Assembly: GCF_030867145.1 (NCBI RefSeq)
Contig: NC_134420.1
Location: 10,002,823-10,066,822, forward strand
Length of the DNA: 64,000 bases
Direction: 5' to 3'
DNA from: Opisthocomus hoazin
Taxonomy: Eukaryota; Chordata; Aves; Opisthocomiformes; Opisthocomidae
The notes beneath the pieces were generated by a model. It searched no databases. It was not told the origin of the DNA and was given only the letters and a program-made list of their open reading frames with translations. Positions within the stretch are counted from its first letter, which is position 1, and every line of letters starts with the position of its first letter. Both the position numbers and the translations under genes were made by a program. Shown one piece after another: positions 1 to 10,650 of this stretch.

Positions 1-882
1 TGCCAGTTGGTCTCCTGGTGCACCTTCAAGCATCACTGAGGCAAACCTCTGTCCTTCGAAGGTCCCGTTTCAGCCTGCAGGTCTGAGCGCGGCCAGGGGG
101 TGGGTGGCCCAGAGGGGCAGTGGGAGAAGACCTTGCCGGTGTTTGCACCGTGTGTGGCTGAGGACGTGGCTGCCCATTTGGCCAACCCCTGCCCCATGCT
201 CCGGCTTCTTCGCTCTCGGAGCTGTTTCTGCACCTGCGGAAATGCTGCCGGGGTGCCCTGCGCTGCGGCAGGGCCGGGGCTGCTCCCCAGGAGGAGGTGC
301 TCGCTGGCCCCTCGGGGCCGAGGGCCATCTTTGGAAGCGCCCTGGCTTGGAGCCTCGCAGGTCCGGCCGCTGGCGATGAACGGCTCCCGAGGGGCGCAGA
401 GGAGGACTCGAGCCTCGCCAGGCCCCAGGACCGCTGCGAGCGGGCGCGGCTTCCTTCGCGCCGAAAAGGTGGCGCCGGGGGCACCGGCTTCAAAAAACGG
501 GGGCTGGGATGGGGGCCGAGAGCCGGCCGTGCGCTGGAAGGCGCAGAGCGCGGCGGCCGGGCCTCCCCCCGCCCCCGAGCAGCGCTCGGCCCCGGCCCGG
601 CCGCGTCCCCAGCCGGTCCGGAGCGGGCGGGCGCGGGGGGCCAGGCGCCCCGCGGGGAGGCGGAGGGGGTCCCCGCGGCCCCGGCGGCGCCGCCTCCGCT
701 CCCCGCCTCCCCGCGCTCGGAGGGCGGGGAGCGGGGCCGGGACTGGCGGCGACGCGAGCCCTTTGTCGGTGAAGCCGCCTCGCCGCGGCGCTCCCCGCGC
801 CGGAGCCGGAGGGGCCGCGCCGCCGCCGCTGCGGGGCACCGGCACCGCGTCCTGCGGCGGCCCGGGCAGAGCCGGCGGCGGC

Positions 883-924
883 ATGCGGCGCCCGCCGCTC
901 CTCCCCGCACAGCCGCTGCTCTAG
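883..924 (+). other. Upstream ORF 1 (13 codons) in the putative 5' UTR
   Basis: An ATG at 883 opens a 13-codon frame ending in TAG at 922-924, about 70 bases before the proposed main start. The frame differs from the main coding frame. It only matters if transcription starts upstream of 883, which the sequence cannot show. If transcribed, it could reduce initiation at the main ATG. Confidence 0.35.
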
Positions 925-945
925 AGCCCGGCGCGGCGGGGGGCG

Positions 946-966
946 ATGGGCAGCGCTGCTCGCTGA
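946..966 (+). other. Upstream ORF 2 (6 codons), good Kozak context
   Basis: The ATG at 946 has G at -3 and G at +4, a better initiation context than the main start, which has G at -3 but T at +4. It reads six codons and stops at TGA 964-966, only 29 bases before the main ATG at 996. A short, well-placed uORF of this kind would permit reinitiation but could damp translation. The role is inferred and no conservation could be checked. Confidence 0.4.
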
Positions 967-995
967 GCCGCGGCGGGGCCGTGCGAGGCGCGGGG

Positions 996-1176
996 ATGTG
1001 GCGGCGGGCGGCGAGCCGCGGGCGGAGCGGGGCGCGCCCGGCGGGGCCCTGCGGAGCGCCCGGCCCCGGGACCCCGCGCAGCCCCCCGCCGTCGGGCGGC
1101 GGAGCGGGCCTGGCCGGGGCCGTCGTGCTGCTGGGGGCGATGGTCGCCGTGCTGCCGAGCGCCGGGGCCGAGCCGG
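996..1176 (+). CDS. Exon 1: signal peptide of a mucin-like membrane or secreted protein (partial gene)
   Basis: The exon encodes 60 codons plus the first base of a split Gly codon. The N-terminus starts MWRR and has a long basic, Pro/Gly/Ala-rich segment (residues 1-36, with Arg at 3, 4, 8, 10, 14 and 28). A hydrophobic core follows (about residues 37-53, rich in Ala, Val and Leu), then a small-residue A-G-A site at 56-58. Signal peptidase cleavage would fit after Ala58, before Glu59. I chose ATG 996 because the later in-frame ATG (codon 49) lies inside the hydrophobic core and would destroy the signal. The frame stays open upstream to 297 without a better start. The donor at 1177 reads G|GTAAGG, a good match to consensus. 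The splice phase (1) matches the exon at 63369. The long basic n-region encoded with the signal in one GC-rich exon resembles KIAA1549-type genes, but this is architecture only and not a sequence match. Confidence 0.72.
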
Positions 1177-2412
1177 GTAAGGAGCGCGGGGGGGCGGCGG
1201 GGAGCGCCGGTGTCACCGCCCTGCCCTGCCCTGCCCCGGCGTGGGGGGGGCGGCTCCGCGGGAGGCTCGGGCCGGCCCGGGCGCAGGGTGCCGCCGCCCG
1301 CCCCGCCGCCGCGCCCGCGCAGGTCTCCCGGGCGAGCAGGCGGGAGGGAGACCGACGCCGTGAGATCTGCCCCGAGCCGCGTACCGCCGGCAGCGGGGGG
1401 GAGCCGGGCTCTTCCTCCTTGTCTGCCGCGTCCCTTGCTGCCCGCTCTCCGGGCAGAGCTCGGCTGCGAGACGCGGGTGCCCGGGGTCTGCCTGTCCCCG
1501 TACCAGCCCGCGCCGCGGCCGCCTCGCCGGCCTGGCTGGGGCACAAGCGGCGGCTTTTCCCGTGGGACGCGCTGGGTGGGTCGGCTCCTGCGCCCGGCGG
1601 AGGCTGTTGGGAGGGCGCAGGATCGTTTCTGGCGGTGCCGTGTGCGCGGCGGGGAGGAGGGGAGGGTGAGGAGGGGCTGGGAGCGGGCGAGCTCTGCCGA
1701 GCCCCGAGCGCGGCACCTCGAACGCAGCGGGGAGCGCCGGCGGTCTCTGGGTTAGATTTTTCCGATTTCCCTTGGCTTCTGGAGTCGGGGAGTATTCTGC
1801 GCTCTCCCGACTGCTTACAGCAGCCATACACTCGGCGACCCCAATGCAGGAAATGTTACTGTTGCTGGCAGTTATTGTATGTGCCAGATACAGATGCCAG
1901 ATACAATTCTCGGGCTATGCTAGAGTAAGTGGAAGAGGCTGGAGTTGGTATATGGGCAGATTAATCCCACGGATTTGAGAAAAGAGTCGGGATGTGGATC
2001 CACATTTTGAAGCTGTTAACATGAATGTACAGTAATCTTATATGACTGATGTCAGTTTTATAGCCACAATATAATCAGGTTTCTCATTTGCGGGTTGTAG
2101 GTTGGTGGAACAGTGCCTCGTGCTTCGTTACGTGTTCTGAGCGTGTAAATACCGTGGTTCCGTTTATTTCTGTGAGAGAAATTGATCCGTGATCAGAGGG
2201 ATGGCTGATTTTTTACCTGTGCTGCTCAGTTCAGTCTGGATTTCACATGAACGCTTGCGCCATGTCTAAATGATGAAATGCGTCTTCATTCGGAGGCCGC
2301 CAGCCTCTCAGAGCTGGATTGTGAAAGCTGAGGTATTTCTGACAACGCAACAAGACACCTCTTCCCACTTGATCACTAGATTCAAAAGTAGGATGAAAAG
2401 TGTTGATACTCT

Positions 2413-2577
2413 GGTGGAGTCACCATCCCTGGAGGTATTTAAAAGATTTGTAGATGTGGCACTTAGGGACATGGTTTAGTGATGGACTTGGCAGTGTGGG
2501 GTTTGCGGTTGGACTCGGTGGTCTTCAAGGTATTTTCCATCCAAAATAATTCTATGATTCTATGATGCTATGATTCC
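2413..2577 (+). mobile_element. CR1 LINE 3' end, sense orientation
   Basis: The segment begins with the CR1 3' UTR-adjacent phrase around GGTGGAGTCACCATCCCTGG and ends with the tandem ATTCTATG-type octamer tail at about 2549-2577. This is the classic 3' terminus of avian CR1 retrotransposons, which have no poly(A) tail. It is strongly 5'-truncated, so only the last approximately 165 bases of the element remain. The 69-residue ORF that ends here is part of this copy and is not a gene. Confidence 0.92.
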
Positions 2578-5451
2578 TTTGTGGTCCGTATGCTTTTATG
2601 ACACAGCCATTGTCACTTTCAAATGAGGAAATCCAATAGAGTTAAAAAATACGTTTGTGGGCATCTCCTAGCCTACAGCTTCAAAAAAGAGAGGTGAGAA
2701 GCTACAACAGCACCAAGCTAAAGTACATAATAATAGTATGCATAGCACACACAGTGGAAAATACTGTCACCGTTAGGCATTACCTGCGAATTTTAGACGA
2801 TTAGGTAGTTAGGTTAAGGTACTTACTGTAATCTGTTATAGTTAATGGCTTTGAGCATTACAGCTGAAATGGCAAGTAAAACTTTATTAGTCTTACGCAG
2901 TGTTTATCAGAAGTTACGATTGCTAAGGTGCATAAACTGGATGTCACTTAACCTGAAAAGCTCTGTCTTCCAGTGAGACAGAGCACACGAAATGCTGTCT
3001 CCCATTGAAGTCAGGGGCAAACACATAGTAGAGCCAGAGCATTAGTTTTGTCTAAGAAGGTGGATGTCTGTATGTTTACATAGAGCAGTCTGTGTGTGGT
3101 TCTGGATCTCTGTTAAGCAAATGTGCTTCTACTGATTTCTGTGATTATTACTGTGATGTACATAGTTCACAGAGCAGGTCTACTGCCATGAAGTCCAAGT
3201 GGTGTTGTGTCATGCATTAATCACTGGGAAGTACACTTGTCATGCACCGTTTCTACTACAGATTTCTCCTCTGGGAAATACTTACATCTATGGGAAAATT
3301 ATGTCTGTACATTCGTCCACACTCACAGGTGAATGCTTGGTGCTTCTGTTGGGTTTGCATGCAACACGTGACATCACTGTGTGAGAAGACAAAGCAGGGA
3401 ACTTGAGGCGCAGAGGGTAAAAAGAGAAGTTTTACTCTGGTGCTAGTGCTTCAGAAGGCAACTCAAAAGTTTCCCGATCCCTGAGATGATTTTAAGTAGC
3501 TATGGTAACAAGATTTCCTTTGCCCTCAATAACAATTTAACACAAAGGGAAAAGATCTCCCTGAGAGGGGACCCTGACGGTCTGAGGCATTGGGCTACCA
3601 GGTGTTGGGAGCAGGGAGATCGGTTATCTCTGTGTGAGGGGCTCAGAACCAGACCTCAGTGCTGGTCAGTGCCTCGAGACACTTTCACTGTTGAGTATGG
3701 AGAGATTAGGTTTCAAACGACAGATGAGAAGCTTTATTTTTAATTTTAGAAGTATTCTGTGCTTCTTTAGCTGGATACACCCAAAACTGCTCAGTGACAT
3801 GCAGAGTTAATCATTAATTTCCACAGTATGCCATCCCCAGGACCACCGCTTGAATTCAGACTGAAAATAAAATTGCGTTGTCCACCATAATGAGAAGTGT
3901 CTAACTGTGATTTCTGATGGATTATAGAACAATGAGTGCAAAAATTCAGTCAAACTGAATATATCTGTCAAGAAAGGAGAAAGTAACAAGCCAGAAAACG
4001 AATGAGGGAATGTGTGGTTTTGGGTTGACTCCAGCCGGGCGAAACTCCCCCATGAACCAGAGGCATGAACCGTGGGCAACTGTTTTCCTTGGGAGAAGAA
4101 GAGAGGGGCAGTTTCTGCAACGGGTGTAACTTTGAAAGGCAGCTATTGAAAGCTGGGCTGGTCCCGGCGGGCCATGTCTCAGCCAGCGAATCCACCACTG
4201 TTGTTTGAGTAAAACCAAGGAAAAGGCACGATGCTCACAGTTGTGTTGCTCATGAGCTTAATCAATTGATCAGAGGGGCTGCAGTGGGGGGCCTGGGGAA
4301 GTAAAGTTGTAAGAAATGTTAAAATATACCTTATCCATCATTCTTTATGCTTGTTTGTGTAGCCTGTTTGAATGATAAACTTGTCAGGGAAAGGTCCATT
4401 TCTTTCTGCGTTGGCTGAATGCTAGCACAGTGAGATCTCACCTTAATTAACAATGATTTCAAAAACAATAACGACACCTCCAGCGCAGTGGCTGCTTCTC
4501 GCAGCTGGCACTTTGATTGAACAACTCGGAGAGTGCTCCGTGCCAGCTGCTAAATTGCCAGTCCCACCTCCTACAGACCATGGCTCTCGATGGATGGCAG
4601 CTACCTGAGCACTGACTCAACACCTCTCAGCTCCTGAAACTCCACAAAAAGCGCCAGGATTGGCACATCTGGAAAGGTCGGTGTTCCTGTTGCCAAAGGA
4701 GCTGCCATAGAGGTGAGGGCTGTGAGTGTATCAGGATGTGAGTCGTTCCCTAGATCCAGCTCCGCACTGAGGAGGACATAGAGAAAGGCACGCTACACCT
4801 CCTGTGGTTGCTCTCCACAATTACCAGTCCAGCATTTTAGGAAATCAATAGTTTCAGCTTGGACATGTTGCTGTTTTAATGTTCTGTCTGATTATCTCAC
4901 AGAATAAAATACGTGCAGATATCTACTCTGTGAAAGAATGGTAAATAGTTCAAATTCTGACTCATTCAAAACAAAACAGGACTCTGCAGCATGGGCTGAA
5001 AGAATTAGGCCACCACGAGCACACAGAAAGATGCTTCTTTGGGACGATTTGAGGATTTTACAGGTACACTTGGTATAGATCCACCAGTCATGAGTTACCT
5101 TCTTCTGCTACATTCCTCGATTCAAGTAACTCCCCACATTAGCTGACAATAAATAATGTGGTTTTAGTATTCATGTAGATACATGATATTTTAAATTTAT
5201 ATACATTGAAACAATTTTGAAGAGACTGTGCTCTGTAGATGAAGATAAGCAACTGGTATCTCAGAGGAGGTTGAAGGGTATCCATGTTTTGCCGGTAAGG
5301 AAAGCTGGCTGGCTGTTTGAGACCTATGGTTAGAGAAGAACTTTTAAATCTTATTTTCAGTCATGTTCAGTCATCCAGTGGTGTGCTGGATATGTTGCAT
5401 CCTCTTAATCTTCGCTGCACTCTTTTCTGAAATCTTTTACACTTGCTTCAG

Positions 5452-5481
5452 GTCAGGTTGATGAACAAGAGGAAGGGGACT
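5452..5481 (+). other. Candidate 30-nt cassette microexon (speculative)
   Basis: A pyrimidine-rich tract ends in TTGCTTCAG at 5451. Thirty bases later a perfect GTGAGT donor starts at 5482. Read in phase 1 after exon 1, the segment encodes Gly-Gln-Val-Asp-Glu-Gln-Glu-Glu-Gly-Asp without a stop. It is 30 bases long and so keeps the phase for exon 2, but the 3' junction codon would become Cys (TGT) instead of Gly. The acidic peptide would sit just after the signal cleavage site. Decoy splice-site pairs are common in long introns and the exon side of the donor (ACT) is weak, so this is a hypothesis. Confidence 0.2.
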
Positions 5482-6124
5482 GTGAGTAATTTTCTGTTTA
5501 TGGCATTTTCTTAGTCATGTGGGAATAGTTGTTTCTGCTGAAGTAAATACTGATGATATTTGCACATGAATTTAGGCTTCAATGTCCAAATATCTCAACA
5601 CTTCATTAATAAAAAGTGAGCATTTCAGTGGTTGTTTACTGTTTTAGCTCCCTTCTGCTGAGTCCCGGGGTGGAATTACTGCACTTACTGAACTAATCTG
5701 CATTTTACTGCTAATCCTGAGGGCCATGGGCAAGACACTGCCTTCCAACTAGCAAGGTGGGATAGCACTGGTGGGCTTTGGACATAGGGCATTTCTCAGC
5801 TGAAACACCCCACAGAAAAACATTCCCAATGAGGGTGTTTAGCTAGAGGAGGTACAGGCTACATGCGAAACAGTTTCTGTACATCTCCCACAGAATAGGT
5901 TGCTGCTGATGTCGTTGCAGTGTTCTTGGCACAGTTGGTCTTTGTGCCTGAGATTGCCTTTCAAATATTAAGGGTCAAGTTCATGAAGAAAAGGGAAACA
6001 AATCTTCTAAAAATTAGTTTTAAAAGAATGAAGGAAATAACACTTGCAGACTTGAGTTGAAGGTGTGCAGGAGATTTCCTACCAAAAGAAAAAGAACAGA
6101 AAAAAAATCCAGGTAAAATAGATT

Positions 6125-6350
6125 GGGACAGAGCACGGCAGATAGCGCTGTGCCTGCCTGAGCGAGAGAGGTGCTTGTTCAGAGGCTGCCTTCGGGAAGG
6201 TACAGCTGTACGAAGCACCAGAGATGAAGGGCTTCCACCGCCGCAGCCTGGGTGATGCATCTCCTTTCTTGGCGGCCTCCTCTGAGACGGTGGGGTCCCG
6301 CTGGCTCTGGGCTCGCGCGAGGCTGAATTATCCTTTATCCACCGTGCGGA
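6125..6350. promoter_or_regulatory. Intronic CpG-rich patch
   Basis: I count about 15 CpG dinucleotides in roughly 225 bases here, including a CGCGCG run near 6314-6319. The surrounding intron has very few. The 130-codon minus-strand ORF spanning it has no recognisable domain. The patch could be a small CpG island marking an alternative promoter or enhancer, or a decayed GC-rich insertion. Sequence alone does not decide. Confidence 0.3.
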
Positions 6351-9300
6351 CAAACAGCTTCATTTTGTGGCCCGTGTCACCAGAGTGCTTGAGACTGCTG
6401 TAGTCATTGCTGGGTTGCGTACATACAAGATAGGAAAGACTTATCTTTGTTTTTACAGTAAATGGCCTTGCCCGTAATGACTCTTGCACTGTCTCCTTCC
6501 TTCGGGGTCTGAAGCTAGGTTGGCAGCTCCAAGAGGAGTTGAGCAGAAGATGGGCAATTGCTGTGAGCTGTCTCTCCTTCAAACGTTGGTGAAGCCTAAG
6601 CCCGAACACCTGTAAATTGCTTAGTAATACTTCGTTTATTCTCTTTCTGTCCTACCTAAAACCCAAATACCCAAGAAACAGGGATCCACAGCAAACATTT
6701 TTAGATTCCATAAATTAATCTTCAGAATTTATCAAAAGAGTAATGAAACAATGTATTGAAAAAATCACCAGGGTCTTCCCTTCTCCCTCCATAGACATAA
6801 CTTTCAATAGTTTTAGATTTGAAAAGGTCTGTGACAAAAGATCTGGAATTGATAAAGAAGCAAATAAGGGCAAAGTCCAGGCTTTGAACTGATTTTAGTG
6901 GCAGTCCTACATACGTGCAGAAGGATATAAGGGAACATCTGCATCTTGTAACTGTCACAAGAAGAAAAGCTAGTAATGTTCTTAAAGTCTGAAACAGAGA
7001 TATGATGCCGATGGGTGTCTGAAGTGCATCTTTGAACACAGGTGGTGCTTTTAAGGGCTCCTCAACAGCAGCTGTGGGTGACTCAGTTTGACTACTCCCT
7101 TTTAAAAAGAGGAGTTACTGCAGAAAATGAGAAGTCTGAAGATATAAGTACTATGGACCGCTTTGGGGTGAAAATAAATTATTGTGTTATTGATATTTAA
7201 GTAACAATCACTTTTGCAGGTATGAGGTATATGCAGTGTGAATAGCAAAATGTGAAATACATAATACTGGTATTTGATCTTGGGGTTTAATTGGGGAAAA
7301 TTCCTTTCTGGATTCTGGGAGCAGGAGAAAGGAAGGAAAAATGAAAGAACATTCGAAGACGTTAAAAATAAAAATCCAGACTTAGAACACAGTGCCTGTT
7401 TCCACATTTTATCCACCATACCTTGCTGTAGTTTTGAAAGTATCTACAATACCTTGTCTATCATTTTATCACTTGTTAGCAATATAGCGGTGTTTGTCTT
7501 TTAAGAGAAATACCCCGGTTGAGTCCTGCTGACTTTGAATAGGAAGAATACATGGGAGAAATTAGAGGAAAAACTATGCAAGACTGTAAGCACAGAATGT
7601 AAGTGTTCTGGGCATATTCTCCAATTTTCAGATATCATCAGGTTTGATGCATCAGCTGGGGAAGCAACAGTAGCGCTTCTTTTGAAATTTCTCCTGAATT
7701 GCCTTCATATGTATGCATTTTCCTTATTATGATTAAAAGACCTCTGTGTTGAATGTAGTAATTTTGGTTGCGCTCTAGGAAAGTCTTTGTACATGATATA
7801 CCTACTGATCATGTGTTTTCCTAAGTGGTCATGTAGATGGGTGGTGATAAAATATTCTTGAAGTAAGCCAACATAAATTAAAACTATCTGTATACCAGGT
7901 AATAAAAAAGCAGCAGAACCATCCTGCATCTCTCTACTGTTTAGTGATATGACGATCTCACTGCAGTGTCTTTAGCTGAAAATAAGTAAAAATTCTTTAA
8001 ATAAATTGTTGCCCTGTGTTTGAGGGGTATGGATTTTGTAAATTAAACCCTATATAGTTACTAGCTAGGATAACACAAGAAGTATGTTACATAAATGTAT
8101 GTAATTCATAATGCTAAGAGACAGATCTTTTAAGTGTTAGTAAGTCAAAAGAAAGGGTAAACAATTAAATGCATGGAAGTTAAAATGTCAAAAAACAGAT
8201 TCCAAAGGGATGAGAAACAAAGACGTTTTAGTTTTCCGTGGTATTTCTTAAACAATGAAATAACTGAGGCCAGCAAAATTTGCTGGCAACCAATGTAAGA
8301 AAAGAGTTGAAAAATGCAAGTTTATCCTTGGGAACAGCTTGTTACCAAATAGTTGTTATTTGTTTTGAAAATAATGAAAATGACTTGGATTGTGTGATGT
8401 TCGTCACTGAACTTCTGAAAAGCTGATTTAAAAGAAACCATTACAGACCTGCCTACTTCTTTCTTTGTGTAGCTTTCTTTTAATGTGATGAGTAGCTTTG
8501 GCAGATGAACGTACCAGTGATGAAAGACTGGATTCTTATAGGGGTCATGGCTAGTTTGGAAAGGGAATGCATTTTTAGTTTTCTATCATTGTAGTATGTT
8601 TTGTATGTGTGAGGTCTTTAAGCTGTAATTTTTAGGGGTAGTTTAAAGAAATCTTTAAAACTGATGTTTTTGGTTTTATTTAGCATATCCTGGTCTAGTC
8701 TTCCGTGATACTGTAATTTTAAAAATGCTTCTCTAATCTTGTGGTAAAACATCTTGGCTGAATGATTTGAAGAGCAGTACGGGCTTGATTGTTGTAGCAG
8801 TTCAGTATTCTCAGCCAGGTTTGTCTGAATTTCTTGATGCTTACCAGCCCTGAAAGTCTCCAACCCTATTCTTTTTTTTTCATACTGAGTATAGCTGCTG
8901 AGTTAGATAGTCACACAGAGAGTCACAAGTAGACTTGAAAAAAGTGTCCATTGTTGACTGGGAGTCCATAAACATACTTGAAATTGCCCAGCTTTTGCTC
9001 GGAGTGATCAAAAGCAGAGATGTTCTCAAAGCCTCAACCTGCTGAATGTATCAAAGTATTTCCCTGTGAAATGTTGGGTACCCAAAATTCATTGCTATTT
9101 AAAAAGAAAAGTTTGACTTATTGGAGAATTAGAGCTTGGGCTCTAGATTGGCTACAGACAGTAGTCTTTTGCTGGGCGAATAAGTGGGAGTGTTGATTAA
9201 ACATTTCATGGGGTGCTGTTTGTGGCTCTGCTGCTATTAAAAAAAGCACCTGTAAAAACACCTATAAAAAGCTTATGGAGTCCTGTCAGATAACTAATAT

Positions 9301-9799
9301 GAAATTACTGAGTTAATTTCAAAAGGATAGTTACCAGATTGTCACCTACCAAGAGCTCTGAGACACCTTTATATTTTACTGAGAAGCCATGTACAAAAAT
9401 CCTGTTGACCAACTTGGGTTGTTTGTGAGCAAATGCAGCGTTCCCTCTGGTTATCTCGCATCCAAAAGAATAGCACAAGTTGGAGAAAGGTAGTGATCGG
9501 CCATGAGAAGGCATACAGAACATGGAAAAAATTGTATTGGTAAAAGATTTCTAGGCATATAGGTCACAAAGAAGTCACTGATGTCAAGCTTGTCTTCTGC
9601 ATAAGGTGGGCCATAACATTTCGCTTTTGTTTTAGTGACTGATAAAAGTGTGGCAGCTCTGAGTAACCTTTAAAAAACTATGCAGTCCTAATTAAAATCT
9701 TTCAGGGGCTGGGCAGTTCACCACAATTATTGGTGAAGGCCATTAGTAACATGTTCTGAAATGTATAAAAATACAAAACTGAATATGTCCCACTGCGTT

Positions 9800-10650
9800 T
9801 TCTAGCCACCCTATCTACCAGACTGAAGAGCTCCAAAATCTCTTTTCCATGTAGCTACTCGTACATTGTGATCAAGTCGTGCCTTTCGCTTTGAGTTCTG
9901 AAGTCATTCAATCAAAGACGTATTTTCTGTGTCTTTCATCATTCTTGTGAGTCCTCTTTGAATTCTTCCCTCTGCAACTGCGGCCTCCAGATCTGGTCTG
10001 GTATTCCTGGTTCGTTAGGAGTGGGCATTGGCATCAGTGTCAGATGTAATATTATTTTTTGTTGTAGTGCTGATCTCCCCCTATGTAGGAATTGAATTAA
10101 GATTACTCCTGTAGCAGTTCCTGTTGATTGGATTATTCAGCTCTGCTTCCAAGATTTATTTATTTTTTTTTAAGAGTAAGTCTACTGTGCAAACTTTGGT
10201 ATAATTGGGAGAAGCAAGATAAACAACCCCTGAAGCTACAATGCTTCTCCTACTTGTGGAAGCTGCAATCTGCTCAGTAGACATAACCCTTCATCACTGT
10301 TCCTCTCCATAGACTCTCTTATCGCATGAAATTGGTCTGTTGTCTTTATTTCCAAATGTGTGATCTGATACTTGACTGCATCTTCCTGTCTGCTTCATTG
10401 TTCATCACCTTCCCAGTCGTCATTTGAGAACTTTTATGAGAGATAGTTTTGACTTCCTCCAGGTTACTGATTAAAATGTAGAGCGCATGGCTGAGAATCA
10501 GTCCCCATGGGAGTCTACTAGAAAGCATTGCTGCTCAATTTAATCCTTTAAAACCTATTGCATATGCACCATATTCATTTTATATTTTATTAATCAAAAT
10601 GTGAGATATAAAGTCAAATGCCTCATTGAGATCTAGGAATATTAGATCAA
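9800..10650 (-). mobile_element. Ancient CR1-like LINE relic, antisense, with degenerate reverse-transcriptase motif
   Basis: On the minus strand, 10528 down to about 10445 translates as a frame with LSSRLPWGLILSHALYILIS. This lines up with the RT core motif of CR1/L3-type LINEs (the GVPQGS-LGP-LF-I-F-I pattern) but lacks key residues. About 650 bases lower (about 9820-10020), the plus strand resembles the antisense of the region encoding the C-terminal end of the same type of ORF2. The spacing equals the normal distance between those two parts. The copy is heavily mutated and far older than the other CR1 fragments. The exact ends are uncertain. Confidence 0.6.

Larger units (their letters stand above)
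240..1750 (+). promoter_or_regulatory. CpG-island promoter and 5' end of the mucin-like gene
   Basis: This stretch is extremely GC- and CpG-rich, while the DNA from about 1760 onward drops to ordinary AT-rich composition. It surrounds the first coding exon and its donor, as expected for a CpG-island promoter of a vertebrate gene. Sp1-type GC boxes (GGGCGG) are visible near 625-630 and 722-729, and another GC box-like run lies near 1092. I see no convincing TATA box, which is usual for this promoter class. The transcription start cannot be placed from sequence alone but should lie upstream of 996. The island continues about 570 bases into intron 1, also typical. Such islands can fire in both directions, and nothing here excludes a divergent transcript on the minus strand. 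Confidence 0.8.
2578..9779. other. Intronic unique DNA, no gene recognised
   Basis: The stretch is mostly AT-rich single-copy sequence. It holds only short ORFs (130 codons or fewer) with no recognisable domain and no codon-like composition. Items of note inside it are the candidate microexon at 5452-5481 and a CpG-rich patch at about 6125-6350. A faint phrase near 3000-3020 resembles ancient amniote repeats but is too short to call. Confidence 0.6.

Noticed and set aside
100..924. 274-codon plus-strand ORF upstream of the signal exon
   Set aside because: Low-complexity GC-driven composition with no signal, domain or splice support. Its last 13 codons are the uORF noted in the annotation.
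26..1831. 601-codon minus-strand ORF
   Set aside because: It lies in the CpG island, is dominated by Pro/Ala/Arg/Gly, has no recognisable domain and overlaps a better-supported exon on the other strand. GC content alone explains it.
2985..3040. Phrase resembling an ancient amniote repeat (CCCATTGAAGTCAGGGG)
   Set aside because: Too short to support a family call without a profile search.
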